In this document: piece by piece, positions 17,424-26,249 of the stretch | Numbering within the stretch: the stretch's first letter is position 1 | Layout of the letters: each line of letters opens with the position of its first letter | Assembly (NCBI GenBank): GCA_004020365.1 | Contig: SAQR01000042.1 | Location: 1 to 60,856, forward strand | Source: Mesorhizobium sp. | GTDB lineage: Bacteria; Pseudomonadota; Alphaproteobacteria; Rhizobiales; Rhizobiaceae | Direction of reading: 5' to 3' | DNA: 60,856 nucleotides | Notes under the pieces: model-generated | The model's input: the letters and a program-made list of their open reading frames with translations, nothing else | Database searches by the model: none | Told to the model about the DNA's origin: nothing | Position numbers and translations under genes: made by a program

Positions 17424-17891
17424 TCAAAGCGCGCGCACGGCCTCCAGCACCGCCTCGGCATGTCCTTTGACGCGAACGTTTCGCCAGATCCGGGCGATCC
17501 GTCCGTCGCTGCCGATCAGGAACGTTGCGCGCTCGACACCCATATAGCGGCGGCCATAGAGCTGCTTCTCGACCCACAGATGATAGGCTTCGATCACCTT
17601 GCGCTCCTCGTCGGCGACGAGGTCGACGGTCAGATCGTATTTCGATTTGAATTTGTCGTGTTTTCGGACGCTGTCCGGCGACAGGCCGATCACCATCGCA
17701 CCGAGCTTTTCGAATTCCGGCTTCAACTGCGAAAAGCCGATCGCCTCATTGGTGCAGCCGGTGGTGTCGTCCTGCGGATAGAAGTAAAGCACGACCGGTT
17801 TTCCCAGCAATGACGCGAGGCTGAGCGAGCCGCCGCCGTCGCGGGGAAGGTCGAACTGCGGCGCAACGTCGCCGACGTCGAGATCAGCCAT
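17424..17891 (-). CDS. bcp: Peroxiredoxin, BCP/PrxQ type
   Basis: A 155-residue thioredoxin-fold peroxidase reducing hydrogen peroxide and organic peroxides. The peroxidatic cysteine is C46 in FYPQDDTTGCTNEAIGF. It is the only cysteine in the protein, so the resolving cysteine seen at +5 in E. coli BCP is absent and an external thiol is needed. The start at 17891 follows AAGGG; a longer frame to 17975 overlaps the divergent gene. It is divergent from the AsmA-like gene. Confidence 0.9.
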   Translation of the reverse strand: MADLDVGDVAPQFDLPRDGGGSLSLASLLGKPVVLYFYPQDDTTGCTNEAIGFSQLKPEFEKLGAMVIGLSPDSVRKHDKFKSKYDLTVDLVADEERKVIEAYHLWVEKQLYGRRYMGVERATFLIGSDGRIARIWRNVRVKGHAEAVLEAVRAL

Positions 17892-17986
17892 ATCGGTGCC
17901 CTTGTTTGTGGTTACGCGCGAAGCCTCATCGATATATTGTCGCACCGGGAGTCGTCCACGGTCGAGTTCGTTCAACGGAAAATTGT

Positions 17987-20900
17987 GTGGATCAGGAGCA
18001 GCCGCAGCACGAGAAGATCAGATTCAGGCGTGATGAAATCACCGACCTGGGGGCCTTCCCGTCCGCGTGCCGCGTACCGCCGCTCGGCCAGGGCCGCGGC
18101 GTTGGTATTCTTGCGCGGCTGTTTGCCGGCTTTTTGGCTGTTGTGCTGCTGGCCACCGCCGCTGTGTATGCGATCGGCATGTCCGGTTTCGGCACCGAGC
18201 GGCTGCGGGCCGAAGCGGAAACGGCCATCGAGAAATTGGCCGGCGTCGACGTCGACGTTGCGGTCGGGCCGGCCCGTCTGACGCTCGACGGATCGAGCTT
18301 CATTGCGCTGCAAGTCAGCGACGTCAGCCTCAAGACCGCCGACGGCAAGCCGATGGCCGATGTCGGGCGTGTCCGGTTCGGCGTAAGGCTGATACCGCTG
18401 CTTTCGGGCGAGGTGCGGCTGACCAGTGCCAGGATTTCGGACGCGCGCATCGTGATGGCGGCGCTGCCGTCGGGTGGCGACTGGACGGCGGCGCTGCGCA
18501 ATGACGACGGCCTCATCGATCCGGAAAGGCTGGCCGGTTCGGTCTTTGCCAGCATCGGTCACGCGCTCGATGCGGTGCGCGAGGAGCAGATGCGCCGCAT
18601 CGAGCTGCGCAATGTCGACCTCGTTCCGCCCGAGGCCGGGTTGGTCAAACTGGTCAGGATCGCGGACGCTACCGTTGCGCAGTCGGGGCCGGGCGGCATG
18701 GAGTTTTCATCCGACGCGGAGGTCGACGGCAGGGCACTCACCATCGCCGCCTCAGCCAGCCGCGATACGACGACGCGGCGGGTGACGGCGTTGGATGCCA
18801 ATGTCGAGATAGCGCAGGTCAACCAGGCTGCGGCAGCGCCGGGCGGGACGCTTGGCGCGATTGCCTTGAAGCTGGCGGGATCGGAAGGAACCGGCGAGAA
18901 CGCGTCGCGGCTGACGGCCTCGTTATCGTTCGCCGGTTCCGTGCTCGATCTCGGCTCGCGCGGGATGCTTCCAGCAGACGTCGATCTCGCTGCGACGCTT
19001 GTCGCCGGCGCCAACAAGGTCCAGGTGGACCGGCTGCAAGTGAGGACCGGTCGCTCGACATTCGAATTCGCCGGTTCGATCGGGCCGAAGCCGACGACTG
19101 GAACAGCGGGCGAGGAGCCGTCCTATCGCTACGACCTGACCAGCGACGGCTCGACGCTGGCGCCTTCCGAATCCTCCGAACCTGCGCTCGATTTCATCGC
19201 CCGGGTGGCCGGCGTCTACCAGACCCGGAGCCGCAAGCTGGTGGCCGAGCAGATCGGGATCAGGTCGGGATCCGCCAGCGACGCGCTGGGCACGGCTTCG
19301 GTCGAGTTCGCCAGGGGAAAGGTGCCGGGCATATCTGTAGCCTTCAACGTCCACGACATGCCGGTTTCGCATGTCAAGCAGTTGTGGCCCTGGTTTGCGG
19401 CGCGAAACGCTCGCCTGTGGGTGCTGAAAAACCTGTTCGGCGGCCGTGTCGTCGACGCGAGCCTGCAGTTCCAGGTCGTGCCCGGGCGCCTTGGCAACGG
19501 CATCCCGCTTTCATCAGATGAGGTATTCGGCCGTTTCCAGGTCGAAGGATCGCGCTTCGATACAGCCGGTCACATCCCGCCGATACGCGATGCCGTCGGC
19601 GTCGTCGATTTCCACGGCAATGACGTCGACATCGCCTTGTCCTCGGGCAGCGTCTATATGGCCAGCGGCCGCACGGTCGCGGCAAGCAACGGCACGATGA
19701 CGGTCAAGGCGGCGAACCGCCCGCCGGTGATCGGCGCGCTCGATATCGATGTTGCCGGCGAGGCGTCGGCGATCGCCGAGCTCGCCTCCTACGAGCCGAT
19801 CAACGGCATGCGCCGTGTCGGCCTGCTGCCGGAAGACCTGTCCGGCACGGTGACCGGCCACGTCAAGGCGGACATTCCGCTGCAGCGCGGCGTCGACAGC
19901 TCGAAACTCGATTGGCTGGTGACGCTCGATTACAAAGACCTGTCGCTGGGCAAGCCGTTCGAAGACCAGACGGTGACGGACGCGGACGGTTCGATCACGG
20001 TCGAACCCGAGAAGGCGGTGATATCAGCCAAGGCTCTGCTCAACGGCATTCCAGCCGAACTCGACCTGATCGAACCGCTCAGGGATGGCGGACCGCCACG
20101 CAGCCGGAAAGTGGCGCTGATGCTCGACGACAAGATACGTGCCGCTGCCATGCCTGGCCTGTCGGAGCTGCTTTCCGGAACCGTCAAGGTTGAGATCGAC
20201 AAGAGCGGTACCGGCAACCAGACTGTTTCGGCAGACCTGACCAATGCCAGGCTGGACATTCCCTGGGCAGGTTGGAGCAAGGGCCCCGGCATTCCAGCCA
20301 ATGTCAGATTTGCCATGGCCAAGTCCGGCGACACCACGACGCTGTCCGACTTCGACCTGAATGGAAAGACTTTTTCGATCGATGGTGGCGTGGTGCTGGT
20401 CAACGGCGCCCTGTCCTCGGCGCGGTTCAGCAACGTCAAGTTGAATCGCGGAGACGACGTTGCCGTTTCGGTGAAACGATCGGGCAAGGGCTACGCGATC
20501 GACATCAGCGGTAGGGCGCTGGATGCGCGCTCGCTGATCAAGCAATTCACGTCCGATGTCGACACCGCCACCAAGGCCACGGGTTCCGACGCGATCTCGG
20601 TCAGCGCCGACGTCAATTCGCTGACCGGCTTCCACAACGAGACGCTGTCGAACCTGAAGCTCGACTACAGCGCCGCCGGCTCGAGGGTGAATGGGCTCAA
20701 GGTGAACGCCACGGCAAGTTCGGGTGCTGCCATAAGCATCAGCAATACCACCGGCGCCGGCAGGCGCGCCCTCAACGTGCGGTCGGCCGACGCCGGCGCA
20801 ATCCTGCGGTTCCTCAACATCTACGAGCATATGGAGGGCGGCTCGATCACCCTGGCGCTCGCCGGGGCAAGCGACGGGCCGATGAAGGGCCAGGTCGATT

Positions 20901-21361
20901 CGCACAACTTCTTCGTGGTCAACGAGCCGAAACTCGCCTCGCTCGTATCGACGACGCCGGCCGGCGACAGCCGCAGCCTCAACGAAGCCGTCAAAGCCAA
21001 TATCGACACGTCGAGAGTGAAGTTCGAGCGCGGCTTTTCCGAGATCGAAAAGGGCGCCGGCTATCTGAAGCTGGCCAATGGCGTGCTGCGCGGCCCGCGC
21101 ATCGGCACCACCTTCCAGGGCACGCTCTATGACCGGAACAACAAGATGGACATGACCGGCACCTTCATGCCGGTCTACGGCCTCAACCGCATTTTTGGCG
21201 AACTGCCGCTGTTCGGCGCACTGCTCGGCAATGGCCGCGATCGCGGGCTGATCGGCGTGACTTACCGGCTTAGGGGCAATGCCAACAAGCCCAAACTGGA
21301 CGTCAATCCGCTGTCGGTGATCGCGCCCGGAATTTTCAGGTCGATCTTCGAGTACCGGTAA
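17987..21361 (+). CDS. Large AsmA/YhdP-like (DUF3971) envelope protein
   Basis: A 1124-residue protein with one N-terminal membrane anchor (about 44-64, LFAGFLAVVLLATAAVYAIG) and a very long beta-rich periplasmic region with repeated short strands, as in AsmA-like proteins such as YhdP and TamB. The C terminus (RIGTTFQGTLYDRNNKMDMT, then GTFMPVYGLNRIFGELPLFG and LLGNGRDRGLIGVTYRLRG) is the conserved AsmA-like C-terminal region. Members are thought to bridge inner and outer membranes and move phospholipid. A GTG at 17987 is preferred; upstream residues to a TTG at 17906 overlap the divergent peroxiredoxin and look non-coding. Confidence 0.82.
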   Translation: MDQEQPQHEKIRFRRDEITDLGAFPSACRVPPLGQGRGVGILARLFAGFLAVVLLATAAVYAIGMSGFGTERLRAEAETAIEKLAGVDVDVAVGPARLTLDGSSFIALQVSDVSLKTADGKPMADVGRVRFGVRLIPLLSGEVRLTSARISDARIVMAALPSGGDWTAALRNDDGLIDPERLAGSVFASIGHALDAVREEQMRRIELRNVDLVPPEAGLVKLVRIADATVAQSGPGGMEFSSDAEVDGRALTIAASASRDTTTRRVTALDANVEIAQVNQAAAAPGGTLGAIALKLAGSEGTGENASRLTASLSFAGSVLDLGSRGMLPADVDLAATLVAGANKVQVDRLQVRTGRSTFEFAGSIGPKPTTGTAGEEPSYRYDLTSDGSTLAPSESSEPALDFIARVAGVYQTRSRKLVAEQIGIRSGSASDALGTASVEFARGKVPGISVAFNVHDMPVSHVKQLWPWFAARNARLWVLKNLFGGRVVDASLQFQVVPGRLGNGIPLSSDEVFGRFQVEGSRFDTAGHIPPIRDAVGVVDFHGNDVDIALSSGSVYMASGRTVAASNGTMTVKAANRPPVIGALDIDVAGEASAIAELASYEPINGMRRVGLLPEDLSGTVTGHVKADIPLQRGVDSSKLDWLVTLDYKDLSLGKPFEDQTVTDADGSITVEPEKAVISAKALLNGIPAELDLIEPLRDGGPPRSRKVALMLDDKIRAAAMPGLSELLSGTVKVEIDKSGTGNQTVSADLTNARLDIPWAGWSKGPGIPANVRFAMAKSGDTTTLSDFDLNGKTFSIDGGVVLVNGALSSARFSNVKLNRGDDVAVSVKRSGKGYAIDISGRALDARSLIKQFTSDVDTATKATGSDAISVSADVNSLTGFHNETLSNLKLDYSAAGSRVNGLKVNATASSGAAISISNTTGAGRRALNVRSADAGAILRFLNIYEHMEGGSITLALAGASDGPMKGQVDSHNFFVVNEPKLASLVSTTPAGDSRSLNEAVKANIDTSRVKFERGFSEIEKGAGYLKLANGVLRGPRIGTTFQGTLYDRNNKMDMTGTFMPVYGLNRIFGELPLFGALLGNGRDRGLIGVTYRLRGNANKPKLDVNPLSVIAPGIFRSIFEYR

Positions 21362-21431
21362 GGTCAAAACCCAATCACCTAGAGGGACCGAGTCTTGGCC
21401 CGATTGGATCTGGTTCGTAGTTACGGTCTGG

Positions 21432-23162
21432 CTACAGGTGGGCAATACCGGCTTTCAGCAGTCCTTCGCGGATGTGCTGCACATCAGACTCTTGGGCATA
21501 GTGCAGGGTGGCGGTAAATGAATTGAGGTCGAATTGGGGATCGAGTGTTTTGATCTTGCGCAGATGCGCTGCGGCCGCGATTTCGTCGCCGAGCCAACCG
21601 TAGCAGGCAGCGGCGAAAGCGTGCTGAACCGAGTCCATGGTTGACAGATGCATGAAAGCTTCGATCGCCTCGCCATACTGGCGCGCGGCGAAATGCGCCT
21701 TTCCCAGATGGCTCCAGAACCTCTCCGGGTGATGCGGGTTCAACTGCATTGCCTTGCGGATCCACTCAATTCCCTCTTCCGGCCTCCCCAGCCACGTCAA
21801 TAACTCGCCTTGCTGCACCACCACGAGGTCGTAATTGGGATTGAGGGCGAGGGCGCGCTCTTGATGGTAGCGCGCTGTGGTCAGCTCATTGTTGTTGACG
21901 TTCACTGCGGCGAGGATGCGGTGGACATCGGCATCGTTGTCGTCCAGCGCCAGCGCCCTGTCCAGCGCCGCCATGATTTCGTTCCAGACGGCATCCCTGT
22001 CTAGGCACCAGTTATAGACCCAGGCCTGGCCAAGAATGCAGGCCCGCCAGGCATGGGCATGGGCATAATCGGGGTCGAGCGCGACGGCCCTGTTTATCAA
22101 GGCTTGCGCGCGTTCATTATCTGCAATCGTGCTTCGGTGATGCAGCACCTTGGCAGCAAGCACACATTCATACGCGGCCATGTTTGCAGGTTTCGCCCGC
22201 GCGAGCTGGTCCCGCTGAGCCGCCTCGACACGACCGGGCAGCGTGGCTGCGATCGCCGCGGTCACCTCATCCTGAATCGCGAATATGTCGTCCAGCTTCC
22301 GGTCATATTTGTCTGCCCAAATATGAGCGTCATTCGCCGTGTCGATGAGCTGAACCGTCACGCGCACCCTGTCGCCGATCTTGCGGACGCTTCCCTCCAC
22401 CAGGTATTGGATGTCGAGTTTCTCGGCCACCTCGCGCACATTCACGGCGCGGTTCTTGTAGACGAAGCTGGAATTGCGCGAGATGACGAACAACTCATGG
22501 TGGCGGGACAGTTCGGTGATGATGTCCTCGGTCAGTCCGTCCGCGAAAAATTCCTGCTCGGGGTCGCCGCTCATGTTGTTGAATGGCAGCACCACTATCG
22601 AAGGTTTCGAGATGGATCGCTTTGCCTCGACTTCTGGCAGGACAGGACTGTCAAGCCCAATGCGATAGAGGCGAACCGGGCGGCTGATGTTCTTTAGCGT
22701 CTTCTCGCCCAGGTCCTCCATGGCAATTTCGAGACGGTCGGCAATTTGGGTCGCCACCGCTGCGGTCACGCAGATACCGCCAACGTCGGCGAGTTGTTCG
22801 ATGCGCGAGGCAATATTGACGCCGTCACCGAAAATGTCCTCATCGTCGAAAATGATGTCGCCGAGATTTATGCCGATCCTGAATTCGATACGCCGTTCTT
22901 GCGGCACATCCGAATTGCGCCGTTTCATGCGCTGTTGGATTTCCACGGCGCATTTCACGGCATCGGTCACGCTCTGGAACTCAACGAGCATGCCGTCTCC
23001 GGTGGTCTTGATGATCCGGCCCTTGTTCTTCGCGATGGCGGGGTCGAGCAGTTCTATGCGATGGGTCCGAAGGCGTGCGAGCGTGCCGGATTCGTCGGCC
23101 TCCATTAGCCGACTGTAGCCCGCCATATCGGCAGCCAGAATTGCGGCCAGTCTCTGTTCCAT
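21432..23162 (-). CDS. Class III adenylate/guanylate cyclase with C-terminal TPR repeats
   Basis: A 576-residue protein. The catalytic domain is at about 1-170: AAILAADMAGYSRLMEADE carries the first metal aspartate, GDGMLVEFQS the second, and GINLGDIIFDDEDIFGDGVN and IASRIEQLADVGGICVT the substrate-side strands. A middle region (about 190-310) beginning PSIVVLPFNNMSGDPEQEFF is typical of the rhizobial cyclase family. The rest is helical TPR-like repeats, ending ALDPDYAHAHAWRACIL and similar motifs. It probably makes cAMP in response to a protein or small-molecule signal sensed by the TPRs. The ATG at 23162 is used. Confidence 0.87.
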   Translation of the reverse strand: MEQRLAAILAADMAGYSRLMEADESGTLARLRTHRIELLDPAIAKNKGRIIKTTGDGMLVEFQSVTDAVKCAVEIQQRMKRRNSDVPQERRIEFRIGINLGDIIFDDEDIFGDGVNIASRIEQLADVGGICVTAAVATQIADRLEIAMEDLGEKTLKNISRPVRLYRIGLDSPVLPEVEAKRSISKPSIVVLPFNNMSGDPEQEFFADGLTEDIITELSRHHELFVISRNSSFVYKNRAVNVREVAEKLDIQYLVEGSVRKIGDRVRVTVQLIDTANDAHIWADKYDRKLDDIFAIQDEVTAAIAATLPGRVEAAQRDQLARAKPANMAAYECVLAAKVLHHRSTIADNERAQALINRAVALDPDYAHAHAWRACILGQAWVYNWCLDRDAVWNEIMAALDRALALDDNDADVHRILAAVNVNNNELTTARYHQERALALNPNYDLVVVQQGELLTWLGRPEEGIEWIRKAMQLNPHHPERFWSHLGKAHFAARQYGEAIEAFMHLSTMDSVQHAFAAACYGWLGDEIAAAAHLRKIKTLDPQFDLNSFTATLHYAQESDVQHIREGLLKAGIAHL

Positions 23163-23552
23163 CGCTTGGACCAAAAACCAAGCCTATCACTTCCTGGGCT
23201 GTCAAATCCAGCAATTTGGGCATGCGGCTGAATCAAGAAGTCTTCCTACCGCAGCAGCAAGAAAGGGCGGATCAGAACCTTCCGCCTCCACTAGGTGGCT
23301 GCGAACTCGATCGCATCAATGGCGGGAGAGCCCCAATCCGCGCGGCGTCAGACCGGAAACGTCCGATATGAACACGAGTTTGGACCATAGTGGCTGCACT
23401 CGCTGGCGTCTGCAAATGGCGTTACCTTCCTGTTCGAGACACCGGAAGGATTGACCCACGACAGACTTCTGAGCGGTCACGGACAAAGGTCCGATTCCTG
23501 ATACTAACCCGCCGTTTTCGCCGTGCAGCTCTCGAACTTCCGCAAAAACATT
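23163..23552. other. Intergenic region without a recognised gene
   Basis: A 390-bp gap between the cyclase start and the 3' end of the GntR gene. It contains only short frames, the longest plus-strand one being shorter than 100 codons with no domain. No tRNA-like, riboswitch-like or strong hairpin structure was recognised. It should contain the cyclase promoter, which is not identifiable by eye. Confidence 0.4.
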
Positions 23553-24377
23553 CTAGGATTTGGTGACGGCGTTTCTTTGTTCCTGCCGTTCAGCAGAAGC
23601 CATCGGCAGAATTGGGTCGAGGGTACAGTCCAAAAATTCAGGATCGACGTCGCGTTCGATGACATCGAACATGCTGTCTACGAAATCGATCAAGGAGTCG
23701 GAGGATCGAATGGCCTGCTCGATGTCCCGTTTGACCACCGCATCCAGGACCGACAGATGCGTGTCGACGGTCTTTTTAATATTGGAGTGTCCGCTGGTGC
23801 GATTATGATAGATCCAGCCAACCCGTCTGAAGATGGTATGAAGCGGGCGCAGCGTGTGTTCCAGAAACGGCTCGCCCGCTGCGGCCAAGATCAGTTGGTC
23901 AATCCGCCGGTCAAAAGCATTGAACTCACCAATTGCAATCGCTTCCCGCCGTTCCCGCAACTGACGGGCCAAGTGCAGCATCTGGTTGCGATGCGACGAG
24001 CCCGATCGCTCCGCCGCGAGGCGAATGACGAAACGCTCAAGATCGCGACGGAGTTTGAGCAGCAGTCGCTCTCGCGCCAGATCAATGGGGGCCACCTGCA
24101 GGCCATGCCGGGGCCTAACGACCATCAGGGTGTCGGCCGCTAGCCGCGTGACGGCCTGGTGGACGGGCGTGCGGCTGAACCCCGACATATCCTGCAGGTC
24201 TTGTATCGTGAGAAAAGCTCCAGGTTTTAACTCGCAGGTGACGATCAGGTGCTCGAATTTCTCGTAGGCCAGGTCCAGCAGGTTGACAGCATTCCGGCGA
24301 GTCGGTGAGGGGGTGTCGATAGGCATCCCCTTTGCCGCCTGGGGCTTCACGCGCTTATTGGGGGGGTGTTTGCTCAT
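23553..24377 (-). CDS. GntR family (FCD) transcriptional regulator
   Basis: A 274-residue regulator. An N-terminal winged helix (about 35-100) has the GntR pattern ELKPGAFLTIQDLQDMSGFS and TPVHQAVTRLAAD; the helical C-terminal effector domain (about 110-250) has FCD features such as DRRIDQLILAAAG and the HLSVLDAVVKRD segment. It is divergent from a TRAP transporter and sugar-acid catabolic genes, so it most likely represses them and is relieved by a sugar acid. The ATG at 24377 follows GGAGAGGC. Confidence 0.87.
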   Translation of the reverse strand: MSKHPPNKRVKPQAAKGMPIDTPSPTRRNAVNLLDLAYEKFEHLIVTCELKPGAFLTIQDLQDMSGFSRTPVHQAVTRLAADTLMVVRPRHGLQVAPIDLARERLLLKLRRDLERFVIRLAAERSGSSHRNQMLHLARQLRERREAIAIGEFNAFDRRIDQLILAAAGEPFLEHTLRPLHTIFRRVGWIYHNRTSGHSNIKKTVDTHLSVLDAVVKRDIEQAIRSSDSLIDFVDSMFDVIERDVDPEFLDCTLDPILPMASAERQEQRNAVTKS

Positions 24378-24406
24378 GCCTCTCCGATCTCGCTTTGCGC
24401 ATAATA

Positions 24407-24420
24407 CACAACATATTGTG
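24407..24420. promoter_or_regulatory. Candidate GntR operator 1
   Basis: The sequence CACAACATATTGTG is an imperfect palindrome (CACAA-N4-TTGTG) 30 bp before the GntR start. The nine-base word ACAATATGT, here on the minus strand, recurs in site 2 beside the TRAP promoter. Confidence 0.5.
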
Positions 24421-24565
24421 ATATTTCATCGCGTGCAAAGCGCTTTCTGTAGCTGCCCTCCATCCCCACCCTTTGCGCTGCCCCCGCATTCGTCGCCTGA
24501 TGCATCGCGCGGGCGCATCCAAATTGGCGTTGCGTATGGTGCAAAAACCGGGTATGTGATCTTTA

Positions 24566-24587
24566 GTGATATTTTACAATATGTCAC
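24566..24587. promoter_or_regulatory. Candidate GntR operator 2
   Basis: GTGA and TCAC arms flank a central ACAATATGT, 45 bp before the TRAP binding-protein start. It matches site 1 (24407-24420) in the shared word, and both lie in the divergent promoter region of GntR and its likely targets. Confidence 0.45.
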
Positions 24588-24631
24588 TGACATCGTGGAG
24601 GCGATGTGATCTTGCTCAGGAGGAGTTCAGC

Positions 24632-25660
24632 ATGACCAGCTTTCGATCACCCATAGCAGGGGCCGCGTTGTTCGGTCTGCTTGCGATTGTGCCTGCCGCT
24701 TCATTGGCCGATGAGGCCGCGACGCTGCGTTTCCAGACGCATCACAGCCCGACATCGCTGCAGGGCAAGGCGCTCATTCGCTTTGCTGAACTTGCAAACA
24801 AGGGGTCAGCTGGAACACTTCAGGTAGAGATGCTGACCAGTTCGTCGGTAGTGAAGTCATCCGAGGCGTTCGAAGCGGCCGCTACCGGCATTATCGACGG
24901 CGACGCGACAGGCGCGGGCTATGTCACCGGCAAGAACCCGGCCTTCCAATTCTATGGCGACATCATGGGCGGTTACTCCAAGCCCGACGAGATCCTCGGG
25001 TGGTATAAGGATGCCGGAGGCCTCGACCTCGCCAACCAACTCTATGAACAATTCAACATGCATCTGGTCGGCGTGTTCGTCGCCACGCCGGAATCGCTTG
25101 GATCTACGACCACACTGGCCGGAATCGGGGATCTGAAGGGGTGGAAATTCCGCTCGCCGCCGGGGATGGAATCGGAAATTTTCCAAAAACTTGGCTCAGC
25201 TCCGGTCGTAATGCCGTTCGGCGAAGTGTTCACGGCAATGTCCACCGGCACGGTTTCCGGCGCCGACGCTTCGACCTTGGCTGTGAACAAGGGGCTCGGC
25301 CTCTATGACGTTGGAAAGCATGCCTCCTATCCCGGCTTCCATTCGATGCCGATCGAGCATGTCACGGTCAATCTCGATAAGTGGAACGCCCTGTCAGACG
25401 CCCAGAAGCAAGTGCTTCGCGATGCGGTCGACACGATCGCCGAGGAGGTTGCATCTCAATCGGCGGTCGATGACGAGAAGGCAGCGGCCGAACTGACGGC
25501 TGCCGGCGTCACCCTTCACAACTGGAGCGAGGAGGACCGGCTCGCTTTCCGCAAGGTTGCCCAAGAGGTTTGGGCCGATTGGGCGCAGCGCAGCCCGGAG
25601 GCAAAGGCGGCCTACGAGTCGCATGTCGCCTACATGGCCAAGCTCGGCATCCTGAAATAG
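24632..25660 (+). CDS. TRAP transporter substrate-binding protein (DctP family)
   Basis: A 342-residue periplasmic protein with a signal peptide (cleavage near residue 26, ASLA before DEA). The mature part starts with ATLRFQTHHSPTSLQGK and contains the DctP-type LKGWKFRSPPGMESEIFQKL segment around which the substrate carboxylate normally binds. The start at 24632 follows CAGGAGGAG; an earlier frame to 24566 includes the operator region. It is the first gene of a TRAP/catabolic operon and would deliver a sugar acid to the membrane subunits. Confidence 0.92.
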   Translation: MTSFRSPIAGAALFGLLAIVPAASLADEAATLRFQTHHSPTSLQGKALIRFAELANKGSAGTLQVEMLTSSSVVKSSEAFEAAATGIIDGDATGAGYVTGKNPAFQFYGDIMGGYSKPDEILGWYKDAGGLDLANQLYEQFNMHLVGVFVATPESLGSTTTLAGIGDLKGWKFRSPPGMESEIFQKLGSAPVVMPFGEVFTAMSTGTVSGADASTLAVNKGLGLYDVGKHASYPGFHSMPIEHVTVNLDKWNALSDAQKQVLRDAVDTIAEEVASQSAVDDEKAAAELTAAGVTLHNWSEEDRLAFRKVAQEVWADWAQRSPEAKAAYESHVAYMAKLGILK

Positions 25661-25723
25661 CCCTTCGCATTTCAACCGGGCGGGCGGCTTGGACGCCGCC
25701 GCCCGAAACCGAGAGGCCGCATC

Positions 25724-26236
25724 ATGTCAGCCGAACCGGATACCCACCACCAAGCAGGCAGGTCGCCGCTGGCCTGGTTCTCCCTGCTGCTGCTCGTGAT
25801 CGTTGTGATCACGCTTTATGAGGTCGTTGCGCGCTACATTTTCGGCAGCCCCACGGTGTGGGCCAACGAACTGTCGCTTTTCCTGTCCGCGATCGTCTTC
25901 CTCGTGTCTGGCGTCTACGCCATGCAACGTGACGAACATCTGCGGATTTCCGTGATCTACGATATGGTGCCCCGGCCGGTGCGGCGTGTTTTCGACGCGA
26001 TTGCGCTCCTTTGCACTCTGGTCTTCTGCGGCGGGCTCGCGTGGTTCGGGTTTCCGACGGCATGGCGCGCGCTTATCACCTGGGAGCGTTTCGGGACCGC
26101 CTGGAACCCACCCATTCCGGCTGTGATCAAGCCCCTCATAGTCGTGGCCGCCGCAGCGATGGCGCTCATTGCAATCGTCAATTTCGTTCGCAACGGCCGC
26201 CGCCGCCCGCCGGTCGAAGACGAACGCATCACCTGA
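25724..26236 (+). CDS. TRAP transporter small permease (DctQ family)
   Basis: A 170-residue membrane protein with four hydrophobic segments. The first ends in ARYIFGSPTVWANELSLFLSA, a DctQ-family signature. It sits between the binding protein and the large permease with short gaps, as usual in TRAP operons. Confidence 0.9.
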   Translation: MSAEPDTHHQAGRSPLAWFSLLLLVIVVITLYEVVARYIFGSPTVWANELSLFLSAIVFLVSGVYAMQRDEHLRISVIYDMVPRPVRRVFDAIALLCTLVFCGGLAWFGFPTAWRALITWERFGTAWNPPIPAVIKPLIVVAAAAMALIAIVNFVRNGRRRPPVEDERIT

Positions 26237-26249
26237 CGGGCGGCCGGAC

